Source: CAZAZQ01 sp964489705
GTDB taxonomy: Bacteria; Zixibacteria; MSB-5A5; GN15; FEB-12
Length of the DNA: 64,000 bases
Direction: 5' to 3'
Assembly (NCBI GenBank): GCA_964489705.1
Contig: CAZAZQ010000006.1
Coordinates: 1 to 64,000, forward strand
A program made the position numbers and the translations under genes. Below the pieces are notes generated by a model that worked only from the letters and a program-made list of their open reading frames with translations, did no database searches and was not told where the DNA came from. This document shows, in pieces, positions 34,052 to 41,532 of this stretch (positions are counted from its first letter, which is position 1; the number at the start of each line of letters is the position of its first letter).

Positions 34052-34222
34052 ATGAGCTTCTTGAACAAATTATTTGGGAAACCTCCCAAATCGGCGATAA
34101 ACCTCGGGCGGAATGAACCGTGCTGGTGCGGCAGCGGGAAGAAGTATAAAAAATGCCATTACGACGCCGACCAACGGTATTTCAACAATAAAATAATGGA
34201 CGCCGCCTGCAAATCCGGGTGA
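34052..34222 (+). CDS. SEC-C motif zinc-binding micropeptide
   Basis: A 56-residue reading frame, MSFLNKLFGKPPKSAINLGR followed by NEPCWCGSGKKYKKCHYDA. The CxCGSGKKYKKCH segment is the SEC-C zinc motif also seen at the end of SecA in this window (CPCGSGKKYKHCH). It begins 10 bases after the terminator T-run and has no clear ribosome site, so its expression is uncertain, but the intact motif argues for a real gene rather than chance. Standalone SEC-C peptides are common; the role is unknown. Confidence 0.7.
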   Translation: MSFLNKLFGKPPKSAINLGRNEPCWCGSGKKYKKCHYDADQRYFNNKIMDAACKSG

Positions 34223-34411
34223 AGTCGTTAAGTTCGAGGTGAGGCTCACCTCTTCCAGTAAAATCACTACACAACTCTTAGAGAATCCGCCTACAAAAGA
34301 ATAAGCTAGAGGAATGGTAAGAGCGATCGGGAATCCCTTCCCGACCAAATTTTCCCAAAAAGGGGGATACTGACCGTCAGGGAAGGATTCCTGACAGCGC
34401 GTCGAATATAC

Positions 34412-34461
34412 CTGTTACCTATCTCCCCGGTCTATTCTGTTACCTATCTGACCGGTTTATA
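34412..34461 (+). repeat. tandem 25-bp direct repeat, possible insertion-sequence end
   Basis: CTGTTACCTATCT-xx-CCGGT-x-TAT occurs twice head to tail (34412-34436 and 34437-34461) with only a few differences. The TGTTACCTAT...CCGGT pattern resembles terminal sequences of IS21/IS481-type elements, but no transposase is nearby. Confidence 0.6.
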
Positions 34462-34464
34462 CCT

Positions 34465-34489
34465 GAGGTGCCCCACCGCTTGTGGTGGG
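34465..34489 (+). repeat. C-type palindromic repeat
   Basis: GAGGTGCCCC block followed by the stem CCCACC/GGTGGG; related to 25434-25462 and 48819-48844. Confidence 0.65.
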
Positions 34490-34508
34490 AAAAGGTAGAC
34501 ATCAGAAA

Positions 34509-34536
34509 AGTGGGGAAGTTCTCGAAGAGATCTGCC
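34509..34536 (+). repeat. A-type palindromic repeat
   Basis: GGGGAAGTTCTC-GAA-GAGATCTGCC layout: same flanks and hairpin position as the copy at 59329-59357, with a slightly decayed stem. Confidence 0.6.
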
Positions 34537-34549
34537 GAGATGAAGAAAC

Positions 34550-34576
34550 GGAGATCCGTTCCGGATCTTCCCTACT
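34550..34576 (-). repeat. A-type palindromic repeat, inverted
   Basis: Perfect 7-bp stem AGATCCG (34552-34558)/CGGATCT (34562-34568) with a TTC loop, and the TTCCCTACT flank characteristic of the family in reverse orientation. Confidence 0.65.
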
Positions 34577-34626
34577 CCTATGAACACCACTTACCCTGAA
34601 TGTTATTTAGTGTTTTTTAGGAGGGG

Positions 34627-34676
34627 AAACCCTGCCTGATGGGCTTGAGCACACGGGAGGGGGACAGGCAGGGTTT
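34627..34676 (+). repeat. 12-bp perfect inverted repeat, possible terminator or small RNA end
   Basis: AAACCCTGCCTG (34627-34638) is exactly complementary to CAGGCAGGGTTT (34665-34676) across a 26-base G-rich loop. It is followed by CTTGGGGGCTTTTC rather than a clean T-run. It lies 405 bases after the last plus-strand gene. Confidence 0.5.
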
Positions 34677-34959
34677 CTTGGGGGCTTTTCTTTAACTGTC
34701 TAAACTTATAAACAAATTCCCTGATTTGTCAACAGAAAAATGAAAAATCCCAACAAAAATTTTTCATGCCGAAGCCGCTCACACGATAAAGAGAAGCCCC
34801 AAAAAAAGATATGCCGTGACATACGTTGAGGCTGCGGACAGGGATAATTTTGTTACCGTTACCAACAGCCAATGATGAGTGTAATGCGATGCCGAGAAGA
34901 AAAAGCGAGAACTTGCACTTTTCGGAGGAGCAATGATAAGGGTTAGGGAAATAACACGC

Positions 34960-34988
34960 AAAAACGGCAGGAGAGTACTCTCCTGCCG
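34960..34988 (-). terminator. Rho-independent terminator of the ffh-rplS operon
   Basis: A perfect palindrome, arm CGGCAGGAGAG (34965-34975) and its complement up to 34988, followed on the minus strand by five T (34960-34964). It lies 25 bases after the rplS stop. Confidence 0.9.
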
Positions 34989-35013
34989 GTGGATTTTCCT
35001 TGGTGCGGACGGA

Positions 35014-35433
35014 TTATTCTTCCGACGCTTCTTTCTTCTCTTCTTGCTTTTTCGCTTTGGGAGTTGAAGCGTTGTTTTTCTTGTTCGTGTCGGAAAATTC
35101 CTCTTTGATGCGTGCCGACTTGCCGGTCAAACCGCGCAAGTAATAGAGCTTCTTCCGGCGGACCGCCCCCGAACGAACCTTCTCGATTTTGTGTATATTG
35201 GGAGAATAGAGAGGGAAAATCCGCTCGACCCCGATACCGGACGATATCTTGCGGACGGTAAATGTCGCACCAGTGCCGCTTCCGCGGCGGCTGATTACCG
35301 TTCCCTGAAAGACCTGAATACGTTCTTTGTCGCCTTCTTTTATTTTCACGTGAACACGAAGCGTATCCCCGGAACTGAATTCAGGGTAATCATCCCGCAT
35401 ATAGCTCTGTTCGATTTGGGCTATGCGTTTCAT
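35014..35433 (-). CDS. rplS: 50S ribosomal protein L19
   Basis: A 139-residue protein at the 30S-50S interface. The family core is clear: GDTLRVHVKIKEGDKERIQ, FQGTVISRRGSGTGATFTVRK, GVGVERIFP-like VERIFPLYSPNIHKIEKV and RRKKLYYLRGL. About 25 extra charged residues (TNKKNNASTPKAKKQEEKK) extend the C-terminus. It is last in the ffh-rpsP-khpA-rimM-trmD-rplS operon, 17 bases after trmD. Confidence 0.97.
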   Translation of the reverse strand: MKRIAQIEQSYMRDDYPEFSSGDTLRVHVKIKEGDKERIQVFQGTVISRRGSGTGATFTVRKISSGIGVERIFPLYSPNIHKIEKVRSGAVRRKKLYYLRGLTGKSARIKEEFSDTNKKNNASTPKAKKQEEKKEASEE

Positions 35434-35450
35434 TGTCTATCCTTTCAGAT

Positions 35451-36215
35451 TCAATCACTCTCAAACGTCGGATCGATTTGCTTTATATATTCTTTCTCTT
35501 CATCTGTCAAGTCCGCATTTCTCAATAAATCGGGGCGATTGCGCACGCACTTTTCAATCGCCGCCCGCCGTCGATATGCTTTAATCTCCCGGTGGTTGCC
35601 CGACAGCAAGACATCGGGTACTTTCAACCCCTCATAATCCGCCGGCTTGGTATAACACGGGGCGCCGACGATTTGTTCCATATGCGAATCTTCCAGCGCC
35701 GACTCGAAATTTCCCAGCACGCCCGGCTGCAGCCGGGCCACGGCGTCGACGATAACCAACGCCGCCGGCTCACCGCCGCTGAGGACAAAGTCCCCGATGG
35801 ATATTTCGTCAATCGGATACAAATCCAAAATCCTTTCATCGACGCCGAGATAGTGTCCGCAAATAATCGTCACGCGGCTACAGAGGGAATACGCGATGGC
35901 TTTCTTCTGCGTGAATTTCTCCCCCGCTGCCGAGGTCAGGATAATCCGCTCCTTCCGCTCCGCCGATCTATCAGCATCACCACGGGGATACCCCAACGAC
36001 GCCAAGCACCTGTCCAACGGCTCGACTTTCATCACCATCCCGCCGCCCCCGCCAAAAGGGGGAGCATCGACGGTACGATGCTTATCGAGGGCGAAGTCCC
36101 GGAGATTAATGATATCGATGTCAAAGAGCTTCTTTTCCAGCGCCTTTCCTACCAGCGACTGCCGGAGAGGCTGGTGAAAGTAATCCGGAAAAAGCGTAAT
36201 AACCTCAAATTTCAT
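35451..36215 (-). CDS. trmD: tRNA (guanine37-N1)-methyltransferase TrmD
   Basis: A 254-residue SPOUT (trefoil-knot) methyltransferase protecting against +1 frameshifting. Motifs: FEVITLFPDYF at the start, DAPPFGGGGGMVMKVEPL, ICGHYLGVDERI, and the knot region DEISIGDFVLSGGEPAALVIVDAVARL with QPGVLGN. The C-terminal domain contains GLKVPDVLLSGNHREI. It follows rimM by 13 bases, the normal order. Confidence 0.96.
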   Translation of the reverse strand: MKFEVITLFPDYFHQPLRQSLVGKALEKKLFDIDIINLRDFALDKHRTVDAPPFGGGGGMVMKVEPLDRCLASLGYPRGDADRSAERKERIILTSAAGEKFTQKKAIAYSLCSRVTIICGHYLGVDERILDLYPIDEISIGDFVLSGGEPAALVIVDAVARLQPGVLGNFESALEDSHMEQIVGAPCYTKPADYEGLKVPDVLLSGNHREIKAYRRRAAIEKCVRNRPDLLRNADLTDEEKEYIKQIDPTFESD

Positions 36216-36228
36216 CTATCAGACCACG

Positions 36229-36756
36229 TTAGGTCGCATCTTCTTCAAACAATCCACCGGTCAGAATACGAATGGTCCGTCCTTGGATATCCACCTCTTT
36301 GATAAACTGTTTGACCGCCGCACAGCGCAATTTCCTCCCGGCGGCATCCTCGATGACATACACGTCATTCGCCGGGTAGCGCTCCACATCCACCAAAAGC
36401 CCGACGACTTTTCCCGATCCTTCTTCCACCACCAGACAACCGAGCAGGTCAAACACGTAGTACGTATCTTTCGGCAGTGCCACCACCTGGCTTTTCAGCA
36501 CCGCCAGGTCCCGGTTGGTCAACCGGGCGGCTGCCTCGGGTGACGTGACTCCTTCAAAACGAAGAACCGGTCGTCCGGAAACCATCCGAGAGGACAAAAG
36601 GCGTCGCTTCTCCCAGTGGTTTCTGACCCGGACGAATATTTCTTTCAAACCGAGAAAGCGTTCGGGGAAATCCGTTTCCACCGTGACATACATTTCTCCC
36701 GAGACGCCTCGCGGCTTGCCCAATTTGCCTACGATAACATACTCTTCAGACGCCAC
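36229..36756 (-). CDS. rimM: 16S rRNA processing protein RimM
   Basis: A 175-residue 30S maturation factor with an N-terminal RimM barrel (VIVGKLGKPRGVSGEMYVTVET) and a C-terminal PRC-barrel (YYVFDLLGCLVVEEGSGKVVGLL, with DVYVIEDAAGRKLRCAAVKQFIKEVDI). Start GTG at 36754-36756, three bases after the khpA stop, so probably coupled to it. Confidence 0.93.
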   Translation of the reverse strand: MASEEYVIVGKLGKPRGVSGEMYVTVETDFPERFLGLKEIFVRVRNHWEKRRLLSSRMVSGRPVLRFEGVTSPEAAARLTNRDLAVLKSQVVALPKDTYYVFDLLGCLVVEEGSGKVVGLLVDVERYPANDVYVIEDAAGRKLRCAAVKQFIKEVDIQGRTIRILTGGLFEEDAT

Positions 36757-36759
36757 GGA

Positions 36760-36990
36760 CTATTCGAGAATTTCCAAAACCGCGCGTTTCCCTTTACGGG
36801 CTGCGGCGGCTGCCAGAAGAGTCCGAATCGATTTCGCCGTTTGGCCGTTCTTTCCGATTACTTTACCGAGGTCACCGGGAGCGACGTGCAATTCGTAGAC
36901 TGTGGTGCGACTTCCAATGACTTCAACCACCTCTACCTGATCAGGGTTGTCAACCAAGGCCTTGACGATAAATTCGACAAATTCCTTCAT
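36760..36990 (-). CDS. khpA: KhpA, KH-domain RNA-binding protein
   Basis: Start ATG at 36990 (MKEFVEFIVKALVDNPDQV) with GGA nine bases upstream gives 76 residues, the usual size; a longer frame upstream lacks family similarity. The KH motif APGDLGKVIGKNGQTAKSIRTLL contains the GKNG loop. KhpA is an RNA chaperone linked to cell elongation and division and usually lies, as here, between rpsP and rimM. Confidence 0.92.
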   Translation of the reverse strand: MKEFVEFIVKALVDNPDQVEVVEVIGSRTTVYELHVAPGDLGKVIGKNGQTAKSIRTLLAAAAARKGKRAVLEILE

Positions 36991-37094
36991 CTCAACATTC
37001 CTTTCTGTTTGTCGTTTTCGTATTCGAAACAGTGTTTTCATCAAGAATCACCAATACTCATGTAACGCGGTGTTCTGCAGGGCCGGAAGCGGTG

Positions 37095-37499
37095 TCATTC
37101 GGATTGGTCGGCGGCTTCAGCCTGCTCAACCGGAGCCTCCTCAGCACCGGCTACGGCCGCTTTCTTCATTTTCCTCGTCTTTTTCGGACGTTCTCGAATT
37201 ACGGTCTTCAGGCTTATGTTCGAAGTATCTTCGCCGCGTTTGGCTTTATGATACTTCTCGGTGAAACCTGTCTGGGTCAACAACGATCTCACAGTGTCGG
37301 AAGGTTTGGCACCCAGATCCAGCCATTTGGCTAACCTTTCTTCGAACAGGTGCACTTCCGCCGGTTTCGTAATCGGATTGTAGGTTCCCAGCACTTCCAA
37401 GAACCGACCGTCACGAGCCCGACGCGAATCCGCTGCCACTATCCGATAAAAAGGCCGCTTCTTGGCGCCCATTCGGCGAAGTCGAATGTGTACAGACAA
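37095..37499 (-). CDS. rpsP: 30S ribosomal protein S16
   Basis: A 134-residue protein with the S16 core (HIRLRRMGAKKRPFYRIVAADSR, GRFLEVLGTYNP, WLDLGAKPSDTVRSLL) and a longer than usual Lys/Glu/Ala-rich tail of about 50 residues. The start codon is TTG at 37497-37499 with GGAGG nine bases upstream. It follows ffh by 26 bases. Confidence 0.96.
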   Translation of the reverse strand: MSVHIRLRRMGAKKRPFYRIVAADSRRARDGRFLEVLGTYNPITKPAEVHLFEERLAKWLDLGAKPSDTVRSLLTQTGFTEKYHKAKRGEDTSNISLKTVIRERPKKTRKMKKAAVAGAEEAPVEQAEAADQSE

Positions 37500-37525
37500 T
37501 AAACAAATCCTCCATTTCTTAACGG

Positions 37526-38851
37526 TTACATAAACGGCATCATCCCTTTGGGAATGCCTTTGAATTTCCCTTTATTCAAACTATGGAACATCTTTTGCAT
37601 GGCAAAGAACTGCTTGAGCAACTGGTTGACGGCTTGCACGGAGTTACCCGAGCCTTGGGCGATCCGCCGCTTGCGCGAACCGTCGATAATCGAAGGGTTA
37701 CGCTGCTCCTCGACAGTCATCGACTTGATAATCGCCACCATCCGTTCCATATCTTTTTCGTCGACCGTCACCCCTTTGAGGGCTTTGCCCATACCCGGAA
37801 TCATCTTCATAATCGATTCCAGCGGTCCCATCTTTTTCAACTGGTCCATCTGCTGGAGAAAATCCTCGAAGTTGAACTGCGCTTTCAGCAGTTTCTTCTG
37901 CATCTTCTCGGCTTGCTTGAGGTCGATGGACTCCTGGGCTTTTTCCACCAGCGTAACGATATCCCCCATGCCGAGAATGCGTGATGCCATTCGATCCGGG
38001 TGGAACGGTTCCAACTCGGAAAGTTTCTCCCCCGTCGAGGCAAGCTTGATCGGTCTGCCGGTTACCGAGCGAATGGACAAAGCCGCTCCGCCGCGGGCAT
38101 CCCCGTCCAGCTTGGAAAGCACCACCCCGGTGATACCCAACCGTTCGTGAAATTGCTTGGCGACATTCACCGCATCCTGACCGGTCATGCTGTCGGCGAC
38201 TAAGAGGATTTCATCCGGTTCGATACGTTCTTTGATAACCTCCAGTTCCGCCATCATCTCGTCGTCAATATGCAAGCGACCGGCCGTATCCAAAATCACT
38301 AGGTCGATAAAATTCTTTTTCGCATACGCCACGGCTTCTTTGCAGATCTCCGGCGGTTTTTTCCCGTCTCGGGAGAAATGTTCCACCCCGATAGAATCCG
38401 CCAATACCTTCAACTGCTTCACAGCAGCCGGGCGATAAATATCCGCTGCCACCAACAGCGGCTTTTTGTTTTTCCGCTTGGTCATCAGGGCAAGCTTACC
38501 GCACAAAGTGGTTTTGCCCGACCCTTGAAGCCCGCAGACCATGTACACGGTCGGGGTTTTGTCGACCGGCGCCAGCGGCTCGGTTTTGCCGCCAAGCAGA
38601 TTGACCAGCTCATCGTGAACGATTTTGACGACCTGCTGACCGGGCTCTATCGACTCCAACACTTCGGTGCCGATCGCTTTTTCCTGCACCGCCTTGACAA
38701 AATCACGAGCGACCTTATAGTTCACGTCGGCTTCCAACAACGCCTGCCGGACTTCGCGCATCGAGTCCTTGATGTTCTTCTCCGTCAACTTCCCGGCGCC
38801 GCGAAGTTTCTTGAAAACCGACTCTAATTTGTCACTCAGGTTGGCAAACAT
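37526..38851 (-). CDS. ffh: signal recognition particle protein Ffh
   Basis: A 441-residue SRP54 GTPase. N domain (FANLSDKLESVFKKLRG), P-loop VCGLQGSGKTTLCGKLA (about residue 107), LVAADIYRPAAVKQL, VILDTAGRLHID, TGVVLSKLDGDARGGAALSI, and a Met-rich M domain (MDQLKKMGPLESIMKMIPGM, IIDGSRKRRIAQGSG) that binds 4.5S RNA and signal sequences. It heads the operon and is served by the promoter at 38992-39019. Confidence 0.97.
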   Translation of the reverse strand: MFANLSDKLESVFKKLRGAGKLTEKNIKDSMREVRQALLEADVNYKVARDFVKAVQEKAIGTEVLESIEPGQQVVKIVHDELVNLLGGKTEPLAPVDKTPTVYMVCGLQGSGKTTLCGKLALMTKRKNKKPLLVAADIYRPAAVKQLKVLADSIGVEHFSRDGKKPPEICKEAVAYAKKNFIDLVILDTAGRLHIDDEMMAELEVIKERIEPDEILLVADSMTGQDAVNVAKQFHERLGITGVVLSKLDGDARGGAALSIRSVTGRPIKLASTGEKLSELEPFHPDRMASRILGMGDIVTLVEKAQESIDLKQAEKMQKKLLKAQFNFEDFLQQMDQLKKMGPLESIMKMIPGMGKALKGVTVDEKDMERMVAIIKSMTVEEQRNPSIIDGSRKRRIAQGSGNSVQAVNQLLKQFFAMQKMFHSLNKGKFKGIPKGMMPFM

Positions 38852-38991
38852 TCTTCGCCACTATCCCATCAAAAAAACAATCCAACTCTTATACCCGGCA
38901 TCTCCGCCTTTTCTTTTTCTCCCGCAGCTACTTATACATACTCAGGTACAACACCTTTCAGTAAAGCCCTACGGGGATTCAAAAGCCTTAA

Positions 38992-39019
38992 AGTATAATA
39001 AAATCGAGCAAAATGGCAA
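38992..39019 (-). promoter_or_regulatory. promoter of the ffh operon
   Basis: On the minus strand TTGCCA (39014-39019, five of six), a 16-base spacer and TATACT (38992-38997, five of six), about 140 bases upstream of ffh. Confidence 0.6.
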
Positions 39020-39113
39020 GAGAATTTCGCCGCAAAAAATTTTTCCCGCAAAAAGGGCTCTCTTTTCTCCACCGGGTTTATTTTGCTCTTACTCTTTGTC
39101 TTTTAACATATTA

Positions 39114-39141
39114 TTGACGATTAAGGATTTTTTACTATATT
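39114..39141 (+). promoter_or_regulatory. promoter of the secreted C1 protease gene
   Basis: TTGACG (39114-39119, five of six), a 16-base spacer and TATATT (39136-39141, five of six), about 100 bases upstream of the GTG start. Confidence 0.6.
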
Positions 39142-39244
39142 ATTCTTTGAGATTGTTACACCTAAGTCTTCTAACCGCCCGTAGATGTAACGAATCGCAC
39201 ATGACAAGAGACGTTACAAGAGATTCTGTGAATTGGAGGTTCGA

Positions 39245-41452
39245 GTGAAAAAAGTTCAAGTAAGTTTTATACTCGTTTGCTCACTGCTCACCTTTTCTGT
39301 AGCCTCCGCCGTTGACCCACCCAGCAGTTTTGACCTGCGCAATGTCGGTGGGGTAAATTATGTGACTTCGGTAAAAGACCAACAAGGCGGAACCTGTTGG
39401 ACGCACGGCGCTATGGCAGCGATGGAAGGAAACCTGCTGATGACCGGCAACTGGGCGGCGGCAGGCGACACCGGCGAGCCGAACTTAGCCGAATATCACC
39501 TCGACTGGTGGAACGGCTTTAATGATTTCAACAACGACGACCGGATTCCGCCCTCGGGAGGAGGAATCGAAGTCCACTACGGCGGCGATTACCTCGTCAC
39601 GGCGGCATACCTCAGCCGAGGTGAAGGAGCGGTGCGCGATATCGACGGTCAATCGTACAGCGATCCCCCGGAAAGGAACTTGCCCAGCTATCATCACTAC
39701 TACCCCCGAGATATCGAATGGTACGTTGCCGGGCCGGACTTGAGCAATATCAATACCATAAAAAACAAGATAATGACGGAAGGGGTCATCGGCACCTGTA
39801 TGTGCTACTCTGGTTCTTTCATGTCCGGTTATACCCATTATCAACCGCCGTCTGATCCGACTCCACCGAACCATGCTGTCGCCATTGTCGGCTGGGACGA
39901 CAACAAAGTCACCCAAGCACCGCAACCCGGCGCCTGGCTGTGCAAAAACAGTTGGGGAAGCGGCTGGGGATACGGCGGTTACTTCTGGATTTCGTATTAC
40001 GACAAACACTGCTGCCAGCATCCCGAGATGGGGGCGATTTCTTTTCAAGATGTGGAACTGATGCCGTATGACAAAGTCTATTACCACGATTACCACGGCT
40101 GGCGCGACACCAAAACCGATTGCAGCGAAGCTTTCAATGTCTTCCCCAAAGGCGGCGGTGAAGAGCTCAAAGCGGTCAGTTTCTTCACAGCGGTCGACAG
40201 CGTCGATTACACGGTCAAGATTTACGATACTTTTGAGAACGGTGTGCTCTCGGATGAGCTGGCATCCGTTTCCGGAACCATCGAGTACAAGGGATTCCAT
40301 ACTGTCGACTTGAATCCGTCGCTCATTCTCACCCAAACCGGCGAGGACGACAATATCTACGTCTACCTCCAAGTCTCCGACGGCGGACAAGCCTTTGACC
40401 GCACCTCGGAAGTGCCGGTCTTGTTGGGGGCAAAGTATCGCGCCACGGTCGTTTCCGCTTCTCATCCGGGTGAAAGCTATTACTGGGACGGTGCGGAATG
40501 GCGCGATTTATATGACGACGACAATACGGCGAACTTCTGCATCAAAGCGCTTTCCAACTACGGCGTCACCATTGATGCCGATACAACCGTCGGGTGGGCA
40601 CCGTTTGACGTTTCTTTCACCGGTTGGTCACCGTTGGATGTGCAAATCTGGCAATGGGACTTCGGCGACGGTGATTCGGCGTTTGTCCAATCGCCGACCC
40701 ATACCTATAAAGACCGCGGACTTTACAACGTGACGCTTGAAGTCAACGCCAACGGTGATGTGCGCCGTTTGACGAAGTATAAATACATCGCCGTCTTAGC
40801 CGATTCCCTCTATGCCCTCAATACCGAAGGAAGAGCCTACACCACCGTGGAAGTGCGCATCTACGGAACCAACACCGTTCCGGTACAAAAGCTCTTGGTG
40901 CCGTTCGAATTCTTCGGCAGCATCGGGATGGACTACGACTCTTTCTCTACCGTTGGTTGCCGCACCGAAGCGTTTGAAACGCAGTCGTACTCCCATTTCG
41001 ATCCGGGGAACAATCGGTATACCGTCAAGCTGGAAGGCGACACGGCGGAAATGCCGCCCGGCGACGGCATTGTTCTCAAGCTGTATTTCCGCCTTCCGTG
41101 GAGTGCGACCGAAGGGCAACAGGACACTATTCTCGTCGACGGGTACACCTCGCCCGATTTCCACCCGACCTTCGAAGGGCCTATCGCAACCTACGAGCCA
41201 ATCCCGATGTTAGGGACGGTTACGGTCGGCTGCTGCCAGAACCGCGGCAATGTCGACGGGATTATACACCTCGAAGGACCTGTGGACGTGGCGGACCTGA
41301 CCTACATGGTGAATTTCCTCTTCAAAGGCGGTCCTGTGCCTCCGTGTGAAGCGGAAGGAGACGTCGACGGCAGCGGCAGCATCAACGTCGCCGATCTGAC
41401 GTACCTGGTCAATTATCTCTTCAAGAGCGGTCCGGAGCCGCCTCCATGCTGA
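39245..41452 (+). CDS. secreted papain-family cysteine protease with lectin-like, PKD, cohesin-like and dockerin domains
   Basis: Start GTG at 39245, five bases after GGAGG, gives 735 residues with a signal peptide (VKKVQVSFILVCSLLTFSVA). Peptidase C1 domain: catalytic Cys51 in DQQGGTCWTH, His210 in PNHAVAIVGWDDN, Asn235 in CKNSWGSGWGYGGY. Then a C1-associated lectin-like domain (about 275-437), a PKD domain (about 440-520, WQWDFGDGDSAF...PTHTYKDRGLYNVTLEV), a beta-rich domain resembling cohesins (about 521-663), and a dockerin-like pair (RGNVDG...PVDVADLTYMVNFLF and DVDGSGSINVADLTYLVNYLF). It presumably acts outside the cell. It is ended by the hairpin at 41476-41507. Confidence 0.88.
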   Translation: MKKVQVSFILVCSLLTFSVASAVDPPSSFDLRNVGGVNYVTSVKDQQGGTCWTHGAMAAMEGNLLMTGNWAAAGDTGEPNLAEYHLDWWNGFNDFNNDDRIPPSGGGIEVHYGGDYLVTAAYLSRGEGAVRDIDGQSYSDPPERNLPSYHHYYPRDIEWYVAGPDLSNINTIKNKIMTEGVIGTCMCYSGSFMSGYTHYQPPSDPTPPNHAVAIVGWDDNKVTQAPQPGAWLCKNSWGSGWGYGGYFWISYYDKHCCQHPEMGAISFQDVELMPYDKVYYHDYHGWRDTKTDCSEAFNVFPKGGGEELKAVSFFTAVDSVDYTVKIYDTFENGVLSDELASVSGTIEYKGFHTVDLNPSLILTQTGEDDNIYVYLQVSDGGQAFDRTSEVPVLLGAKYRATVVSASHPGESYYWDGAEWRDLYDDDNTANFCIKALSNYGVTIDADTTVGWAPFDVSFTGWSPLDVQIWQWDFGDGDSAFVQSPTHTYKDRGLYNVTLEVNANGDVRRLTKYKYIAVLADSLYALNTEGRAYTTVEVRIYGTNTVPVQKLLVPFEFFGSIGMDYDSFSTVGCRTEAFETQSYSHFDPGNNRYTVKLEGDTAEMPPGDGIVLKLYFRLPWSATEGQQDTILVDGYTSPDFHPTFEGPIATYEPIPMLGTVTVGCCQNRGNVDGIIHLEGPVDVADLTYMVNFLFKGGPVPPCEAEGDVDGSGSINVADLTYLVNYLFKSGPEPPPC

Positions 41453-41475
41453 CGATATAAGCGAATGAAAACAAT

Positions 41476-41507
41476 AAAAGACCCGCCTTTGAATGGGCGG
41501 GTCTTTT
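41476..41507. terminator. bidirectional Rho-independent terminator between convergent genes
   Basis: AAAAGACCCGCC (41476-41487) pairs perfectly with GGCGGGTCTTTT (41496-41507) around an 8-nt loop. The A/T ends supply T-runs in both directions, serving the protease gene and the PASTA gene. Confidence 0.9.
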
Positions 41508-41532
41508 CATTTATCTTACAAACACTCTCGAT

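Larger units (their letters stand above)
34223..35013. other. long convergent intergenic region rich in palindromes and repeats
   Basis: About 790 bases with no credible gene. It holds several hairpins (GAGGTG/CACCTC at 34236-34252; TCGGGAA/TTCCCGA at 34327-34344; GTCAGG/CCTGAC around 34376-34395), a tandem 25-bp repeat (34412-34461), one C-type (34465-34489) and two A-type repeats (34509-34536, 34550-34576), a 12-bp inverted repeat (34627-34676), and the rplS terminator (34960-34988). A 60-codon minus-strand frame at 34779-34961 has no supporting feature. Confidence 0.7.
38852..39244. other. divergent promoter region between ffh and the secreted protease
   Basis: About 390 AT-rich bases with no gene. 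It contains one good promoter for each direction, 38992-39019 (minus) and 39114-39141 (plus), about 95 bases apart. Nothing else recognised. Confidence 0.7.
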
